DNA of 64,000 nt, from contig NZ_CP047357.1 of assembly GCF_030408835.1 (NCBI RefSeq), forward strand, positions 62,001 to 126,000, written 5' to 3'. Source of the stretch: Corynebacterium freneyi (GTDB taxonomy: Bacteria; Actinomycetota; Actinomycetes; Mycobacteriales; Mycobacteriaceae). The notes below the pieces were generated by a model. The model was not told the DNA's origin. It searched no databases and was given only the letters and a program-made list of their open reading frames with translations. Below are positions 52,676-60,575 of this stretch, piece after piece; within the stretch, counting starts at the first letter, position 1; every line of letters begins with the position of its first letter. Position numbers and translations under genes: made by a program.

Positions 52676-52704
52676 CGTCGTCAAGCAAGTTTTGCTTTGC
52701 GACG
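52676..52704. repeat. Tail-to-tail 11-mer pair forming a hairpin
   Basis: CGTCGTCAAGC (52676-52686) and GCTTTGCGACG (52694-52704). With flanks, GGCGTCG-TCAAGCAA and TTGCTTTG-CGACGCC form a 15-bp imperfect stem around GTT. Both copies and flanks follow the extended consensus. Inverted pairs of uptake words form terminators in Neisseria and Haemophilus in the same way; here no gene ends nearby. Confidence 0.75.
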
Positions 52705-52849
52705 CCTCCCGGATCACCTTCCCGCCGATTCAAGGGGTGCGGCCGACGCCGGCGAGCGGGCCGTGTGCAGGTGTGGGGTTCCGGATGCCGGTCGCGCGCA
52801 GGTGTGCGGTTGCTTTGCGACGCCCGCCGTCGAGTGGGTTGGCGTTATT

Positions 52850-52923
52850 CGACAAATGCAGCCTCTCGATATTGCGTCCTGGGGTTATACCGGCGTTCAC
52901 CTGGGGTGAGGCTGCATTTGTCG
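52850..52923 (+). repeat. 74-bp palindrome-ended element, copy C
   Basis: Same ends and interior as copy B with a handful of substitutions, 386 bp downstream of it and in the same orientation. The 11-mer at 52812 precedes it by 28 bp, the same spacing as for copy B. Confidence 0.85.
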
Positions 52924-53085
52924 GCTAAGGGCATGCGGCCAAGTGTGTTCGGCCGCGTTCGTGCGGCCAAGCGCTGCTGGCGATCCGGGCGGGAACATTT
53001 TCGGCCGGTGATGCATCCCATCGTCGAAGGCGGCGGGCACCGTCCGCCGACCGCAACCGACCACGACCCGGAAAGGCCAACAGTC

Positions 53086-54150
53086 ATGAACGACCGGAAC
53101 TACGGATACGGCGAAAACCCCGGAGACGACGGCGCCCCAGGCGGCAACGGCGGCCACGGTGGCAACGGCGGCCACGGTGGCTACGGCGGCCGCGGCGACA
53201 ACCCCGGGGGCGAGGGCTGGTACGGCGGCGGGCCCGGCGGTTACGGGGAGACGGGCGACTCGAACTCTCGCGCCAGCGGTGGGCCGAACCCGTACGCGAA
53301 CCCGAACGCGAACCCGAACGCGGGGTACGGCGGGCCGCATGGTCCTCAGGGGGCCGGCCCCGGCGGCCCGAATGCGCTCGGCGGCCCGCCCGGCCCGTAC
53401 GGAGCCGGCCCCGGCGCGTACGAAGGTCCGCCCAGCTCGGAACCCGGTGCAGGTGCAGGTGCAGGTGCCGGTGGAGGCACCGGTGACGGCGGCAACGGCA
53501 AGGGCATTCTGATCGGCATCGGTGCGCTGGTGGCCGTCGTGATCCTGGCCGTGGGGACGTTCCTGTTCCTCGGCGGCGACGATGAAACCGAGGGCGCCGT
53601 CACCGAGACCACTGCCGGCGGCGAGGAAACCGGGGGCGAGACCACGGGCGTCGGCGACGCCACGGCCACCGCCGACGACGAAACCACGTCGACGACCACT
53701 TCCGAGGCGACGACGGAAACGCCCGGCGCGGGTTCGGCGGCGGGCGACGGGTCGATGACCTCGCCGTACGTTGATGCGGTGCCGGCCTACGTCCGCGATA
53801 ACGCGGAGGGTTGCCGCGACATGGAGGCGACGATCACCTCGTTCGATACGAATGTCGCCGATCGCACGGTTCCGGGCATGCGGTGCCGGGGCGCGGACGG
53901 CAGTCTGCTGGACGGCAACAACATCGAGCTCATCGATGATGCCGAGTTCGCGAAGGTGGCGACGGACCAGGCCCGCACGATGGATTATGAGGTCATCAAG
54001 GAAGAGGGCGGCGTCACGCTGATCGCGGCGGCCTACAGCGGTGGTTCCAGCAAGGTCTTCTGGGCGGACGAGAACAAGGGCATCTCGCTGGAGATGTACC
54101 CCTATGACGATCTGGAGCAGGCGAAGGCCGCTGCCGAGCGATTGAAGTAG
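53086..54150 (+). CDS. Gly-rich, single-pass surface protein
   Basis: 354 aa from ATG 53086. The first 145 residues are Gly/Pro/Asn/Tyr-rich with GGNGGHGG units and a short PNANPNA repeat, presumably cytosolic and disordered; one helix (about 146-168, ILIGIGALVAVVILAVGTFL), a Thr/Glu linker, then an outer domain of about 120 residues with two Cys (EGCRDME, PGMRCRGAD). The layout equals that of the protein at 57136 and of other actinobacterial anchored proteins. Function unknown. The longer frame upstream runs through repeats and was rejected. Confidence 0.75.
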   Translation: MNDRNYGYGENPGDDGAPGGNGGHGGNGGHGGYGGRGDNPGGEGWYGGGPGGYGETGDSNSRASGGPNPYANPNANPNAGYGGPHGPQGAGPGGPNALGGPPGPYGAGPGAYEGPPSSEPGAGAGAGAGGGTGDGGNGKGILIGIGALVAVVILAVGTFLFLGGDDETEGAVTETTAGGEETGGETTGVGDATATADDETTSTTTSEATTETPGAGSAAGDGSMTSPYVDAVPAYVRDNAEGCRDMEATITSFDTNVADRTVPGMRCRGADGSLLDGNNIELIDDAEFAKVATDQARTMDYEVIKEEGGVTLIAAAYSGGSSKVFWADENKGISLEMYPYDDLEQAKAAAERLK

Positions 54151-54182
54151 GGAGGGTGCAGGCGAAGGCGAGTGTTGGCGAG

Positions 54183-54204
54183 GGCCCCGGGTTTTCCCGG
54201 GGCC
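54183..54204 (+). terminator. Terminator after the Gly-rich protein
   Basis: GGCCCCGGG (54183-54191) pairs with CCCGGGGCC (54196-54204) around TTTT; about 33 bp past the stop. A CA-type 11-mer follows at 54239. Confidence 0.7.
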
Positions 54205-54421
54205 TTCCGCATGTTCGGGAGCGGGGGCCTGGGCCGTTGCTTTGCGACGGTGCCGGGTGCACCCGTTCAGTGAATTTGGCGCCGAAACCGCTGTGACGGA
54301 TGGTGCTTAAGTGACTATTGGGATTTAATCAGGATGTGGCGATGTCATCCAATGCCGTTCGTGCCCGCGTTGCCGACGTCGCCGAAGTCGGTTCTGAAGC
54401 GGACAGTGAATGAGGAATCCC

Positions 54422-55210
54422 ATGCGCAATCGAGTCACCATCGTCGGCCGCGCCGTGCGCCCGGTCGCAGTCGTCGGCGTCGTCCTCGGTCTCATGGCCG
54501 GCGCCGGCGCCCCCGCCGCGGCCCAGCCGGGCGCCGCGGGCTCGCCGAGCATCCCGCCGGGCGCCATCCAGGCGATTCCGGGCATGCCCGATCTGAGCCC
54601 GATCCTGCCGAGCCTGCCGGAGTCCACGGGCGAGCCCGCCGAGTTGGGCCGCGCCAACCTGTCGCTGCCGTTCGTCGGCGCCGTCTATGACGCGACGCTG
54701 AACAAGCAGGTCGTCGCCGGTCAGCGGGTCATCCCGGGCGGCTTGGTCACGGTGCGCCTGGAGGCCGCGGGCAACGGCGGCCACACCTTCGTCCGCGAGT
54801 TGCGCAACATCATGCCCGCCGGTTTCGAGCTCGTGTCGGTGATGCGCATGAAGGACAACGCCCTCGGCCAGGCGGCGCACGTCCTGGCGGAGGAGGAGTA
54901 CGAGGTCGTCGAGCGCGGGTCCGACGGGCTGCGCGAAGTCGTCGTCTCCTGGAGCGAGGACGGTTTTCTGGGGCTGTACCGGGACAATCCGCGCATCGAG
55001 AAGGGCGGGTCCGTCGTCGTCGACTTCGTGTACCGCACTCCGATGGAGCCGGGCGACTATGAGCATGGCGGCACCATGCTCGTGAGCACCGTCGCCGGGG
55101 TGGCGCCGAAGACCGCGGGCGGCGACAAGGGCGGCGTGCCCGTCAATGTCGGCCTCGTTCCGGAGAACCTCTTCGGTTCGCTGGAGGGTTACGGCGGCGG
55201 TTCGATTTAG
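54422..55210 (+). CDS. Secreted protein, first of three tandem paralogues
   Basis: 262 aa from ATG 54422 (TGAGGA upstream). Signal peptide with cleavage near APAAAQ (about 37). The mature part has a core shared with the next two genes: YDATLNKQVVAGQRVIPGGL, RELRNIMPAGFELVSVMRMK, DNALGQAAHV, VVVDFVYRTP. The strand-rich pattern suggests an Ig-like or adhesin-like fold. No Cys, no sorting signal, no membrane anchor. I do not recognise the family. Confidence 0.75.
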   Translation: MRNRVTIVGRAVRPVAVVGVVLGLMAGAGAPAAAQPGAAGSPSIPPGAIQAIPGMPDLSPILPSLPESTGEPAELGRANLSLPFVGAVYDATLNKQVVAGQRVIPGGLVTVRLEAAGNGGHTFVRELRNIMPAGFELVSVMRMKDNALGQAAHVLAEEEYEVVERGSDGLREVVVSWSEDGFLGLYRDNPRIEKGGSVVVDFVYRTPMEPGDYEHGGTMLVSTVAGVAPKTAGGDKGGVPVNVGLVPENLFGSLEGYGGGSI

Positions 55211-55371
55211 GGCGTTGTTTCAGGGCGTTGCTTGACGACGCCCACCGTGGGTGCGAGCCCCGTTTTAGTCGATTTCACCCCAAAAGGCGTGACAATCAAC
55301 CCACTTATGTAACGTATGGGCGCGATTGTTCGACGTTCCAAACGGAAACATCCCCACCCGATAGGACACTC

Positions 55372-56145
55372 ATGCGCACCACCATCACCCGCACCGCCGC
55401 CCGCGCGGCCATCGCCGGTGCGGCCGCCACCGCCATGCTCATCGGCGTCGCCGCCACCGCCGCCGCCCAGCCGACCCTGCCCGAGGTTGCCGGCATCACC
55501 GACGCCATCTCCCGCGCCACCGAAAACATCCCCGGCGCCGACGCCCTGGTGCCCGGCCAGCGCACCCAGCTCGGCGAGGTCTCCCAGTCCGGCATCTACT
55601 CCGCCGCGCTGTTCAAGCAGGTCATGGGCTCCCAGAACGTCGTCCAGGGCGAGGAAATCACCGTCCGCGTCGAGGTCGAGGGAGGCAAGAGCGGCCTGCT
55701 GTCCCAGGCCCGCGTCCAGGCGATCACCGACGTCATGCCCGCCGGCTTCCAGATCGCCTCCGTCGTCGTCAACGGCCCCGACGGCCAGGCCACCCAGCTG
55801 ACCGAGGAGCAGTACGCCAGCGTCGAGCGCGACGGCCTGCGCGACACCCGCGTCGACTTCAACGCCAACGGCATCGGCCGCATCGCCATCGGCGAAGGCT
55901 CCCTGTCCGTCGACTTCACCTACGTCGCCCCCGAGGAAACCGGCTGGTACCAGACCGGCGCCGGCATGGAAGTCTCCGCCGCCGGCGGCACCTGGCCGCA
56001 CGCCACCAAGGTCGACGAGGGCGGCCCGTCCGTCAACGTCGTGGCCCGCCCGATCATCCCCGACCTGCCCGGCATCGGAAACGACTCCTCCGGCTCCATC
56101 GACTGGGGCTCGCTGAACATCGGCGACACCGGCTCCGCCAAGTAA
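55372..56145 (+). CDS. Secreted protein, second tandem paralogue
   Basis: 257 aa from ATG 55372. Signal peptide ending near ATAAAQ (about 31). Shared core: YSAALFKQVMGSQNVVQGEE, ITDVMPAGFQIASVVVNG, LSVDFTYVAPEETGWYQ. More divergent than copies one and three are from each other. Its own promoter is likely, since 161 bp with an 11-mer separate it from the gene before. Function unknown. Confidence 0.75.
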   Translation: MRTTITRTAARAAIAGAAATAMLIGVAATAAAQPTLPEVAGITDAISRATENIPGADALVPGQRTQLGEVSQSGIYSAALFKQVMGSQNVVQGEEITVRVEVEGGKSGLLSQARVQAITDVMPAGFQIASVVVNGPDGQATQLTEEQYASVERDGLRDTRVDFNANGIGRIAIGEGSLSVDFTYVAPEETGWYQTGAGMEVSAAGGTWPHATKVDEGGPSVNVVARPIIPDLPGIGNDSSGSIDWGSLNIGDTGSAK

Positions 56146-56265
56146 CCCCACCGCACCTGGGCAACGACCGCCACCGCGGCCCGGTGGGCGTCGCAAAGCA
56201 AGAACCCGAACCACCGACCCGGACGCCACGTCCGCGCAGAAGCCCCGCGAAAAGCAGGAGCAACC

Positions 56266-56947
56266 ATGAAGAAACTCACCCGCACCGCCGCAGCCGCCGC
56301 CATCGCCGTCGGCATGGCCATCGGCGCCGCCTCCCCGGCCACCGCCCAGATCAATCCCGTCCTCCCCGACTTCGGCTCCCTCATGCCGGGCATGGGCGAA
56401 TCGCCCGCCGACAAGATCCGCCTCGGCGAAACCGGCGGCTGGATCTGGAGCGCCTCCGTGTACAAGCAGGTCACCCGCGGCGTCACCGTCACCGCCCGGC
56501 GGCCTGGTGACCACCCGCATCGAAATCATCGGCAACAACGACAACGGCGGCAAAGTCCGCGAACTCGCCGACATCATGCCGCAGGGCTTCGAGCTGGTGT
56601 CCGTCACCCGCATGAAGGAAAACGCCCTCGGCGAAGCCCTCCACGTCGTGCCGGCCAGCGACCGCACCGTCGTGCCCGTCGGCAACGGCATGCAGGAAGT
56701 CCGCCTGTCCTGGACCGAAGGCGGCTTCCTCGGCCTGTTCGAAGACAACCCCACCGTGTCCCCGTCGAAGTCCGTCGTCGTCGACTTCACCTACCGCGCC
56801 CCCAAGGAACTCGGCCAGTACCAGCACGGCGGCTACGTCCGCATGGGCTCCCTGGTCGGGCCCACGTTCCGCAAGGAAAACGGCGGCACCCCGATCACCG
56901 TCGAAAACTCCCTGCCCGCCGCGTTCGGGTCCCTCGGGTCCAGCTAA
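56266..56947 (+). pseudogene. Secreted protein, third tandem paralogue, frameshifted
   Basis: Begins at ATG 56266 (AGGAG upstream) with signal peptide ending ASPATAQ, and runs in frame to VYKQVTRGVTVT. At about 56494 one extra G in ACCGCCCGGCGG shifts the frame; dropping it gives TPGGLVTTRIEIIG, which continues into RELADIMPQGFELVSVTRMK and VVVDFTYRAPKELGQYQHGG, aligning end to end with the first paralogue. The downstream part is intact to the stop at 56947. Either a recent mutation or a sequencing error in a GC-rich run; coding bias after the break is undamaged, which favours a very recent event or an error. Confidence 0.75.
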
Positions 56948-57135
56948 ACCGCGGGAGGGGCGGGGGAGGAGGCGGGCGCTCCCGCCCTCCCCGGCCCATA
57001 ACCACCCGCCCCGGCCGACGCCCACCCTCGCCGGCTCATGCCCACCCTCGCCGGCCCAAGGGGTGGGCGGGGTGGCGCCATCCGGGCCGTGTGCGAGAAT
57101 CATCGCAGAACGTCCGGCGAGGAGTCACGAACACC

Positions 57136-57924
57136 ATGAGCAGCCCTTTCGGCGATAATCGGCCCAACGGCAACGGGGCCGACGACGACCCCACCACCCA
57201 GTGGCACCCCCTTGACGGGGATGTCTGGCCGAACTCCCCCGGGGCATACGACGACAACCCGTGGAGCGCAGCGCCCACCGACAACCCCTTCGCCGACGGA
57301 GCGGCGGGCGGGGCCGGCGGGGCCGGCGGGTACGCCGCTGGTTCGGGCGGTTATCCGGGTGGTCCGGGCGGATACCCCGGCGGGCCGGGCGGTTACCCCG
57401 GCGGGCCGGGCGGTTACCCCGGCGGGGACCAACAGCCGCAGAAGAGGGGCGGCAACGGCGGCTTGATCGCCGCGATCGGCGTCGTGGTGGTGCTGCTCAT
57501 CATCGCCGGCGGTGCGCTGGGGTACTTCCTCACGTCCGGCGGCGACGAGGGCGCCGAGCCGTCGGCCGAACCGCTCACCGATTCGCGGTCGACCGCCGCC
57601 CCTGCGGAGCAGACGACCGCAACCAGCACCTCCAGGCCCCGTGCCGAAGGGTGGACGGCTCCCGGCGATTGGACGAAATGCGGCGGTTCCGGCGACCCCG
57701 GTGACCTGAACCTGTACTACGCGGGAACGTCCGTGACCAGCTGCCCGTTCACCAAGGCCGTGCGCGACGCGCTCGTCGAGCACTACCTGGACACCGGCGA
57801 GCTCGACGGCGCCATCAAGGCCTACAGCCCCGTGACCAGGCAGAGCTACGACATGAACTGCTCCGACGACGGCGACGTGGTCACCTGCAGGGGCGGCGAC
57901 AACGCGGTCGTCCACGTTGTCTAG
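57136..57924 (+). CDS. Surface protein with GGYPGGP repeats and single anchor
   Basis: 262 aa from ATG 57136. N-terminal 105 residues are polar with four GGYPGGP-type repeats (about 73-100), then one helix (about 110-135), a Thr/Ser linker and an outer domain of about 85 residues with four Cys (KCGGSGD, SCPFTKAV, NCSDDGD, TCRGGDN), probably two disulfides. The start WTAPGDWTKCGG and the CPFTKAVRDAL segment resemble small outer domains of other mycolata anchored proteins. Same layout as the protein at 53086. Its stop overlaps the next gene's TTG start. Confidence 0.75.
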   Translation: MSSPFGDNRPNGNGADDDPTTQWHPLDGDVWPNSPGAYDDNPWSAAPTDNPFADGAAGGAGGAGGYAAGSGGYPGGPGGYPGGPGGYPGGPGGYPGGDQQPQKRGGNGGLIAAIGVVVVLLIIAGGALGYFLTSGGDEGAEPSAEPLTDSRSTAAPAEQTTATSTSRPRAEGWTAPGDWTKCGGSGDPGDLNLYYAGTSVTSCPFTKAVRDALVEHYLDTGELDGAIKAYSPVTRQSYDMNCSDDGDVVTCRGGDNAVVHVV

Positions 57925-58867
57925 GCGGGCGGAGCCGGGCGTCGGCCGGCCGGAATTCAGACGCTCGGCTCTCGCGGTGGTGCTGGCCGGTGGCCTGCTG
58001 CTCGGCGGGTGCACGCTCCCCGGCGGCACCGTCGTCAAGCATGACGATGAAGGCAGCGGCGGCCGAGGCGACCACGCGTCACCCACCGCCGACGGCGACC
58101 GTCCCGATCCCACGCCGCCCGACATGCCGGACGACGCGGCGCAGGGGGATCTCGCCGCCGAAATCGACGCCATCCTGGACACATGGGGTGGCCACGCCGG
58201 CGTCGCGATCGCCGTCCCCGGAGCCGACGGTGAGGCTGGTGCCCCGCAGGTGGCCGGTGACCTCGAGTCCGATGTTGCCTGGTCGACGTCGAAGGTGCCC
58301 GTCGCAATTGCCGCCGTGCGCCAGGCCGGTGCCGCCGACGCCTCCATCCGGGCCAACGTCAACGCCGCGATCACCGTCTCCGACAATGCCGCCGCGGAAA
58401 CGCTGTGGGCGGGGCTCGGCGACCCGGCGACGGCGGCGGCCGCATCGACGGCTGTGCTTCGCGACGGCGGCGACGCGACCACGACCATCAACGCAGAGCG
58501 GACCCGCCCTGAGTACACCGCCTTCGGACAGACCCCGTGGACGCTGCCGAACCAGGCCCGTTTCGGCGCGCACCTGACGTGCCTCGACGGCGCGGGCCCG
58601 GTCATCGAGGCGATGGGCGCCATCGCCGACGACCAGCGCTACGGCCTGGGGACGATCCCCGGGGCCCGGTTCAAGGGCGGGTGGGGTCCGGACGAGTCGG
58701 GGATGTACCTGGTCAGGCAGTTCGGCACGATCGCCGTCGACGGTGGTGAGGTCGGCGTCGCCATCGCCGCCCGCCCCGCCGACGGCACCTACGCGACCGG
58801 GCAGGCGATGCTCACCGAGATCGCCGCAGCCGTGCAACGTCACATGCCGGCGGGCGGCAGCTGCTAA
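57917..58867 (+). CDS. Serine-hydrolase-fold lipoprotein (beta-lactamase/DD-peptidase-like), copy 1
   Basis: 316 aa from a TTG overlapping the upstream stop; no ATG or GTG precedes the signal peptide. Lipobox LGGC, Cys32. The penicillin-binding fold motifs are all present: STSK (123-126), SDN (155-157) and KGGWG (253-257, KTG box). It resembles the LppW-like lipoproteins of mycolata. It may act on peptidoglycan or simply bind; the conserved Glu of class A beta-lactamases is not evident, so drug hydrolysis is unlikely. Paralogue of the next gene. Confidence 0.8.
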   Translation: MSRRAEPGVGRPEFRRSALAVVLAGGLLLGGCTLPGGTVVKHDDEGSGGRGDHASPTADGDRPDPTPPDMPDDAAQGDLAAEIDAILDTWGGHAGVAIAVPGADGEAGAPQVAGDLESDVAWSTSKVPVAIAAVRQAGAADASIRANVNAAITVSDNAAAETLWAGLGDPATAAAASTAVLRDGGDATTTINAERTRPEYTAFGQTPWTLPNQARFGAHLTCLDGAGPVIEAMGAIADDQRYGLGTIPGARFKGGWGPDESGMYLVRQFGTIAVDGGEVGVAIAARPADGTYATGQAMLTEIAAAVQRHMPAGGSC

Positions 58868-59007
58868 GTTGGCGCGCACAAGTCGCCGCCCCGATCCTCG
58901 GAGCGGCGAACGCGTGCCGACGACTCGCCCGACGTCCCCGCGGCCTGCTTCCCGCCGGCCGCCCGACTTTGACCGGACGACGGTCGGCGATGACCAGGGA
59001 GGCGGAC

Positions 59008-60168
59008 ATGGCCCGGAATCTGAACCGGAGCGTGACCCGAGAGCTGACCGGGGACGAGGCCCGGAACCCGACCCGTAGCGTGACCGGGGACGTGACCCGA
59101 AATCTGAACCGAGGCGTGCGGCGGGGTGCAGCGCGCCGTGCGGTGACGGCCGTGGCGGTGGGGGCGACCCTGTGCGCGGCGTCGTGTGCGTCGGCCGAGG
59201 AACCGGCGGCCCGGCCCGCCGAACCCCTCGAGGAGGCCTGGTCCATCGACGGCGCGATGGATCCGGAGCTGGCCGACGAGGTGGAGGCGATTGCGAAGCG
59301 TTTCGACGGTGAAGCCGCCATTGCCCTCGCGGTGCCCGGCGCCACGTCGAAGGATGGGCCGGTCAGCGCCGGCGAGGTGTCGGATGTGGCGGCGTGGTCG
59401 ACGTCGAAGGTGCCCGTCGCCATCGCCTCGTCCCGCGACAACGAGTGGGTGGCGGACCTGGTGCCCACGATGATTTCCGAGTCGGACAACGACGCCGCCG
59501 AGACGCTGTGGGTGGCCATGGGCGGCCCGAATGATGCGGCCGCGGCGGTCAACGAGGTTTTGGCGGAGGGCGGCGACGTCACCACCGAGTTCGATGCGAT
59601 GGTCGCGCCGGGCGACACGCCGTGGGAGTTGGAGGATCAGGCGGCGTTCGCGGCGAATCTGAGCTGCATCGATGGTGCGGAGCCGGTGCTCGAGGCGATG
59701 GGGGAGATCGTCGATTACCAGTCCTACGGGTTGGGGCAGATCGACGGCGCCCGGTTCAAGGGCGGTTGGGGGCCTGACGACGAGGGCGGTTATCTGAGCC
59801 GCCAGTTGGGCACGATCCCCGTCGAGGGTGGTGTCGTCGGCGTGGCGATCGCCGCCCGCCCGGAGGATGCGACCGACGAGACCGGCCGGGAGATGCTCGA
59901 CGCCCTGGCGGAGGCCATCGCGGGTCATGCTCCGCGTGGCGGGGAGTGCGAGACCTCTCCGGTCAAGGGGTCGGAGGAATCGACGTCGGAGGAGGCCACG
60001 TCCGAAGAGTCACCGTCGGAGGAGTCGTCGGAGGAAACCACCTCCGAGTCGACCCCGGCGGGGAGGCCCACGTCCGAGACTCTCGCGCCGGAAGAGTCCG
60101 CGCCGGGGAGGTCGACATCAGAGCGGCCCACGTCTGGGGTGTCCGGGAAGGTCGGCGCCGCCAACTGA
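59008..60168 (+). CDS. Serine-hydrolase-fold lipoprotein, copy 2, with long tail
   Basis: 386 aa from ATG 59008 (GGGAGG 6 bases before it). Residues 1-40 are an unusual Arg/Asn/Thr repeat (RNLNRSVTRELTGDEARNPT) encoded by degenerate 18-bp DNA repeats, before a signal peptide with lipobox CAASC (Cys60). STSK (131-134), SDN (159-161) and RFKGGWGPD (about 250) match copy 1. The last 70 residues are Ser/Thr/Glu/Pro repeats (SEESTSEEATSEESPSEESS), likely an extended wall-spanning or disordered tail. A long basic N-region before a lipoprotein signal is atypical; a GTG nearer the signal cannot be ruled out. Confidence 0.78.
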   Translation: MARNLNRSVTRELTGDEARNPTRSVTGDVTRNLNRGVRRGAARRAVTAVAVGATLCAASCASAEEPAARPAEPLEEAWSIDGAMDPELADEVEAIAKRFDGEAAIALAVPGATSKDGPVSAGEVSDVAAWSTSKVPVAIASSRDNEWVADLVPTMISESDNDAAETLWVAMGGPNDAAAAVNEVLAEGGDVTTEFDAMVAPGDTPWELEDQAAFAANLSCIDGAEPVLEAMGEIVDYQSYGLGQIDGARFKGGWGPDDEGGYLSRQLGTIPVEGGVVGVAIAARPEDATDETGREMLDALAEAIAGHAPRGGECETSPVKGSEESTSEEATSEESPSEESSEETTSESTPAGRPTSETLAPEESAPGRSTSERPTSGVSGKVGAAN

Positions 60169-60287
60169 CCGCAGTGCCTCTGGTCCGGCAACCCCACCTG
60201 TCACCTCCGCCGCCGCAATCACAACCGCAACTTTTGTCGCGGTGAAACTGGGGCGGCGCCCCATCAAATTCGTTAGATAACGACGAA

Positions 60288-60360
60288 TCGCCCAAAACGA
60301 CTCACCGCGATTGCCGCCGACCTGGGCTTTTGTGGCGGCGGGTTGAGTCGTTTCGGGCGA
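60288..60360. terminator. Large inverted repeat, probable two-way terminator
   Basis: TCGCCCAAAACGACTCA (60288-60304) pairs with TGAGTCGTTTCGGGCGA (60344-60360), 16 of 17 positions plus one G-U, and an inner stem of GCCGCC/GGCGGC with CTTTTG near the tip. Sits between two convergent genes. Length is close to the 74-bp element but the sequence is unrelated. Confidence 0.65.
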
Positions 60361-60380
60361 CTTTCCAGAATCTGGGGCAC

Positions 60381-60500
60381 GTGGGGCCAGAGTGGTTCCG
60401 GTGGCGAGGTTCGTGCGGCGGTGGGGCCAGAGTGGTTCCGGTGGCGAGGTTCGTGCGGCGGTGGGGCCAGAGTGGTTCCGGTGGCGAGGTTCGTGCGGCG
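60381..60500. repeat. 40-bp tandem repeat, three exact copies
   Basis: Units begin GTGGGGCCAGAGTGGTTCCG at 60381, 60421 and 60461 and are identical; a partial, altered unit follows to about 60530. Exact identity implies recent expansion. Not in a gene. Confidence 0.9.
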
Positions 60501-60575
60501 GTGGGGCGGAGTCAGGTTCGTGCGGGGCCAAAGGGGTGGCGAGGGTCGTGCGGGCCGACGCCAACCGCCCGGCCG

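Larger units (their letters stand above)
52275..53085. other. Repeat-rich intergenic region
   Basis: 811 bp without a credible gene. It holds four 11-mers (52426, 52676, 52694, 52812), two 74-bp elements (52464-52537, 52850-52923) and short GTGTGGCTAAG tandem units at 52560-52605. Two segments, about 52421-52580 and 52807-52965, are related along most of their length, each starting with TTGCTTTRCGACGCCCGCCG and running through a 74-bp element, so a unit of about 160 bp has been duplicated 386 bp apart. Confidence 0.75.
60169..60575. other. Gap between convergent genes with hairpin and tandem repeat
   Basis: 407 bp without a gene. Contains a 73-bp inverted repeat (60288-60360) and three exact 40-bp tandem repeats (60381-60500) with a decayed fourth. 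Open frames here come from the repeat. Confidence 0.75.

Noticed and set aside
52591..53085. N-terminal extension of the Gly-rich protein by 165 codons
   Set aside because: It would run through two repeat families; the ATG at 53086 begins a sensible protein and is preceded by GGAAAGG.
52151..60168. A prophage or integrative element at tRNA-Ser(TGA)
   Set aside because: No integrase, phage or conjugation gene and no duplicated tRNA 3' end was found downstream.
57917..60168. Class A beta-lactamase resistance genes
   Set aside because: STSK and SDN are shared with DD-peptidase-like and non-hydrolysing lipoproteins, the general-base Glu loop is not seen, and both are lipoproteins in a cell-wall context.
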